Of a DNA stretch of 15,609 bases, positions 13,288 to 15,609 are shown one piece after another. A program made the position numbers and the translations under genes. Each line of letters opens with the position of its first letter. The stretch's first letter is position 1. Origin of the DNA: RGIG2000 sp045612665 (GTDB lineage: Bacteria > Bacillota > Clostridia > Oscillospirales > CAG-272); NCBI GenBank assembly GCA_045612665.1, contig JAZKZO010000026.1:1-15609 (forward strand), given 5' to 3'. The notes under the pieces were generated by a model, which was not told the DNA's origin, made no database searches, and saw nothing but the letters and a program-made list of their open reading frames with translations.

Positions 13288-14514
13288 TTAGTCCGTTACA
13301 TCAAATCTTGGTCTTGTCTTATATGCGCCCTTAGTGAAGTCAGGGATTTGCTGAGGTGCGCCACCTGCCTTGATTGATGCCTCGGTAAGAGGAGTAATCG
13401 CCATCCAAGCGGCACAGTCGTAAACGTCGATAGGCATAGGTCTGCCCTCAACTAGACGTGTAGCAAAATCAACAAGCTCAAAGAAGTCCATACCACCGTG
13501 GCCTGCGTCCATTTGCTCCTTTGTGATATCGCGCCAAAAGCTTGGCAAGAAGTCCTTGTGTCTTTCAGCGTTGTTTATGTTGTTCTTTGCGTAATCGGAT
13601 GGCTCCCAATATTCTCTTTCGCCATCGAAATAGGTCGCGTTATACGCCTGCTCGTAAAGACCCTTTGTACCGCGAACGGTGAATTCACGGCTATAAGACC
13701 TTGGAAGAGAGGTGTCAAGACGGAGAAGAATTTGCTCACCGTTTTCACAAGAAATAATCGTGTTTACAATATCGCCCTGCGCGAAGTCCGTTCCGATAAG
13801 GTCGTCATTTACATACTTGCCCTCGGCTTGCTTCTTTTCAACATAAGCCTCCATACCGAAAGAGCCCGACGCCATAGAAACGAGAGAAACCATACGGTTA
13901 CCTCTGTTGATGTCAAGAATTTTTGCGATAGGACCAAGCTCGTGAGTTGGATAGTTCTCACAGTTACGGTTTAGATAGTTGCGAAGACGGTAGTGTCTGT
14001 TTTCCTTACCACAGGTAACCTCACCGCGAAGGTCGTGAGCGTAAGAGCCCGAGCAATAAACGATGCGTCCGAATTCACCGTTTCTTGCCATAGCGAGCGC
14101 CAAAAGCTCATCCTTATTATAACAGCAGTTCTCAAGGAACATAAACGGTACGGGATTTGCCTCCCAAGCCTCAACAACGTCAAAGCATTCCTGAAGGGTG
14201 TAAGCACCGCCAACCTCGAGAGCGATTGCCTTGTTTGCCTTTATTGCATCAACCGCGATAGGAAGGTGCATCTCCCAGTCGCAGGAAACGAGAACAGCCT
14301 CAACGTCCTTGTTTGCAAGCACCTCGTGATAATCGGTTGTGCCGAGCGGAGTATAGCCCATCTTTTCCTGTACCCACGCCTGACCTGCCTCAACACGGTC
14401 CTGATACTTGTCGCAAATTATTACAAATTCATACATATCGGTCAAGCGCATGGTGTCCATAAGTCCCCAACCGCGACAACCACGACCGATAACGCCAATT
14501 TTTACTTTTCTCAT
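13288..14514 (-). CDS. Gfo/Idh/MocA-family oxidoreductase (GH109-like)
   Basis: This 408-residue protein has an N-terminal NAD-binding Rossmann fold (IGVIGRGCRG, residues 6-15) and a C-terminal alpha/beta substrate domain. The segment ENYPTHELGPIAKILDINRGNRM (His191 in YPTHELGP), preceded by HYRLRNYLNRNC, resembles the active-site region of GH109 enzymes. These cleave glycosides through transient NAD-dependent oxidation. In place of the classical EKP motif it has LEVGGAYT (about 99-106), so the usual catalytic Lys is missing, as in that subgroup. A sugar or N-acetylhexosamine substrate is plausible but not shown. There is no signal peptide. AAGGAG (+ strand CTCCTT 14527-14532) lies about 12 nt before the start, slightly far. 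It is a single gene with its own candidate promoter. Confidence 0.88.
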   Translation of the reverse strand: MRKVKIGVIGRGCRGWGLMDTMRLTDMYEFVIICDKYQDRVEAGQAWVQEKMGYTPLGTTDYHEVLANKDVEAVLVSCDWEMHLPIAVDAIKANKAIALEVGGAYTLQECFDVVEAWEANPVPFMFLENCCYNKDELLALAMARNGEFGRIVYCSGSYAHDLRGEVTCGKENRHYRLRNYLNRNCENYPTHELGPIAKILDINRGNRMVSLVSMASGSFGMEAYVEKKQAEGKYVNDDLIGTDFAQGDIVNTIISCENGEQILLRLDTSLPRSYSREFTVRGTKGLYEQAYNATYFDGEREYWEPSDYAKNNINNAERHKDFLPSFWRDITKEQMDAGHGGMDFFELVDFATRLVEGRPMPIDVYDCAAWMAITPLTEASIKAGGAPQQIPDFTKGAYKTRPRFDVTD

Positions 14515-14556
14515 AATATCAAAATTCTCCTTGTGAACTTTTTAATATGTTCAAAA

Positions 14557-14587
14557 CAATGTTATCACATTGAAGCGCAAAAATCAA
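14557..14587 (-). promoter_or_regulatory. Candidate promoter of the Gfo/Idh gene with overlapping dyad
   Basis: On the - strand TTGATT (14587-14582), a 17-nt spacer and TAACAT (14564-14559) form a plausible sigma-A promoter. CAATGT-TATC-ACATTG (14557-14572), a perfect 6-bp dyad, overlaps the -10 box and could be an operator. Confidence 0.5.
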
Positions 14588-14604
14588 TAAGAAAATTAAA
14601 ACTC

Positions 14605-14633
14605 TTGACTTTTTTTGCGCGTAATGATAGAAT
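14605..14633 (+). promoter_or_regulatory. Sigma-A promoter of the lipoprotein gene
   Basis: TTGACT (14605-14610), a 17-nt spacer and TAGAAT (14628-14633) match the consensus at 5/6 in each box, about 44 nt before the ATG at 14677. TATAAT at 14635-14640 is an alternative -10 but has no correctly spaced -35. Confidence 0.7.
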
Positions 14634-14676
14634 ATATAATGAACGAGAATCCCTTAAATTTTGGAAAGGAGACCTT

Positions 14677-15609
14677 ATGAAGAAGCTTTTACTTGTTACC
14701 GTGTCGCTTTTGTGCGTTTTTGCGTTCGTTTCTTGCGATATTGCAGCAACGCTCGACTCGGTTTCGAATATGATACATGATTACGCAACGGGAATAGGCG
14801 GTCCGTATCTTAAGGAAACGGAAAGCATTGTGCCACCACCAAGTGAGCCGGAGTCCTCTTCATCTAGCTCGTCTAGCATCGAGAGCACCTCGAGCGATTC
14901 GTCAAGCGAAACCTCAAGCGAATCGTCAAGCTCCTCGTCGAGTGAGCCAGAGCCACCAGTCGAGCCAGAGCCACCAGTTGAGCCACTTCCCGAAAGACCG
15001 ATAATCACCTTCGGTCAAATGCTCGGTATAAATATCGATTCGAAGCTCCCTGCAATAGGAGATAGAACGAGCGTTATTTACGAGCATATGTTTAAGCATA
15101 GACCTTACTTTGGAACATTCCGCGTTTACGAGGATTTCGAAACGGGAACGAACTCAAACGAGGAGGGCGAAATTCTTAACACCAGCGCATTCACATATAG
15201 TGCCGTGCAAACTCTTCTTTTGGATATTAAGTTTGCAAGCTATATCCCACCGATTATAGAGGAAGAGCCACTTCCCGAGGAGCCTGATCCTGAAAACCCA
15301 GATCCTGAAACTCCCGATCCTGAGACTCCCGATCCTGAGACTCCAGATCCTGAAACTCCTGATCCTGAGACTCCCGATCCTGAAAATCCTGATCCCGAAA
15401 CTCCCGATCCCGAAAATCCCGAGGATGAGGAAGAGGGCGAGGGTGGAGCAGAGCCTCTTTCCGATGAGGAAATCCTCGCAAAAACATATATTGATATTGC
15501 AAAATCCCTGTACGAGTATTCCAAGGCGTATTGCGACTTCAGCAGTATGGGATACAACACCGCAAAATTCGAGCTTGGTAAACACCCCGACAAGTCGATG
15601 ACTGCCGAC
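14677..15609 (+). CDS. Repeat-rich surface lipoprotein, 5' part
   Basis: The frame is open for 311 codons to the end of the window, so the C-terminus is missing. Residues 1-20 form a lipoprotein signal: MKK, a hydrophobic stretch, then FVSC with the lipidated Cys20 (Phe at -3 is unusual). A Ser/Glu-rich linker (about 57-90) and a Pro/Glu stretch (PVEPEPP) lead to a short folded-looking segment starting ITFGQMLGINIDSKLPA. A second linker consists of nine DPE[T/N]P pentapeptides (15286-15420). A further segment, EEILAKTYIDIAKSLYEYSKAY, looks helical. AAAGGAGA (14665-14672) is the ribosome binding site. I recognise no family. The design, folded parts on acidic flexible stalks, suggests display outside the membrane; the function is unknown. 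Confidence 0.85.
   Translation, partial: MKKLLLVTVSLLCVFAFVSCDIAATLDSVSNMIHDYATGIGGPYLKETESIVPPPSEPESSSSSSSSIESTSSDSSSETSSESSSSSSSEPEPPVEPEPPVEPLPERPIITFGQMLGINIDSKLPAIGDRTSVIYEHMFKHRPYFGTFRVYEDFETGTNSNEEGEILNTSAFTYSAVQTLLLDIKFASYIPPIIEEEPLPEEPDPENPDPETPDPETPDPETPDPETPDPETPDPENPDPETPDPENPEDEEEGEGGAEPLSDEEILAKTYIDIAKSLYEYSKAYCDFSSMGYNTAKFELGKHPDKSMTAD
15286..15420 (+). repeat. 15-bp tandem repeat, nine units (DPE[T/N]P)
   Basis: Nine in-frame copies of a 15-bp unit (GATCCTGARACTCCC type) encode DPENP, five DPETP, DPENP, DPETP and DPENP in order. Unit length is a multiple of three, so slippage would change stalk length without a frameshift. Third-position variation shows the copies are not all recent. 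Confidence 0.95.

Noticed and set aside
12640..13377. Short + strand open frames running past the dipeptidase stop and through the repeats
   Set aside because: They have no ribosome binding site, no recognisable protein features, and follow the palindromic repeats or overlap real genes in another frame.
14635..14640. TATAAT as the -10 box of the lipoprotein gene
   Set aside because: The only good -35 (TTGACT) would be 24 nt away; TAGAAT at 14628 has the correct 17-nt spacing.
15154..15593. Long open frames on the - strand with Gly/Ser- or Arg/Asp-rich repeats
   Set aside because: They are antisense images of the 15-bp DPE[T/N]P repeat; the + strand frame has a promoter, ribosome binding site and signal peptide.

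Overview
The window looks like a chromosomal segment of an anaerobic Bacillota, most likely a gut Clostridia. The evidence is strong AGGAGG-type ribosome binding sites, sigma-A promoters of TTGACA/TATAAT type, tightly packed operons, and a B12-independent glycyl-radical microcompartment locus of the kind known from Roseburia and its relatives. No species can be named from the sequence.

Region 1 (1-8510, + strand) is the distal part of a bacterial microcompartment (BMC) operon. In order it encodes the end of a hexameric shell protein, a PduL phosphotransacylase, a pentameric vertex protein, a PduS-like Fe-S/flavin electron carrier, a PduT-like shell protein with Cys38, a glycyl radical diol dehydratase, its radical-SAM activase, a PduU/EutS shell protein, a EutP/PduV GTPase, a ParA-type ATPase and a small basic, disordered partner. 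The operon ends at a bidirectional terminator. Together these describe cobalamin-independent conversion of 1,2-propanediol (or glycerol) to an aldehyde inside a shell, followed by acyl-CoA to acyl-phosphate chemistry. The aldehyde and alcohol dehydrogenases must lie upstream of the window. The last two genes are the most interesting part. They look like a McdAB-type positioning system built into the operon, and each gene overlaps the one before it by 14 bp.

Region 2 (8509-11254, - strand) is a two-gene glycosidase operon: a GH35 beta-galactosidase followed by a GH43 enzyme resembling exo-beta-1,3-galactanases. Both lack signal peptides, so they should act on imported oligosaccharides. A divergent promoter region separates them from region 3 (11399-12778, + strand), an M20/PepV-type dipeptidase gene with its own near-consensus promoter and terminator.

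Region 4 (12808-13287) has no intact gene. It holds the 3' tail of a lost Gfo/Idh paralogue, a palindrome-rich element, and a tandem array of about ten mini-hairpins separated by a conserved 7-nt linker. The array ends one base from the stop codon of the next gene. Region 5 is that gene, a Gfo/Idh/MocA (GH109-like) oxidoreductase on the - strand (13288-14514), followed by a divergent promoter region and the start of a repeat-rich lipoprotein gene (14677 to beyond the window end).
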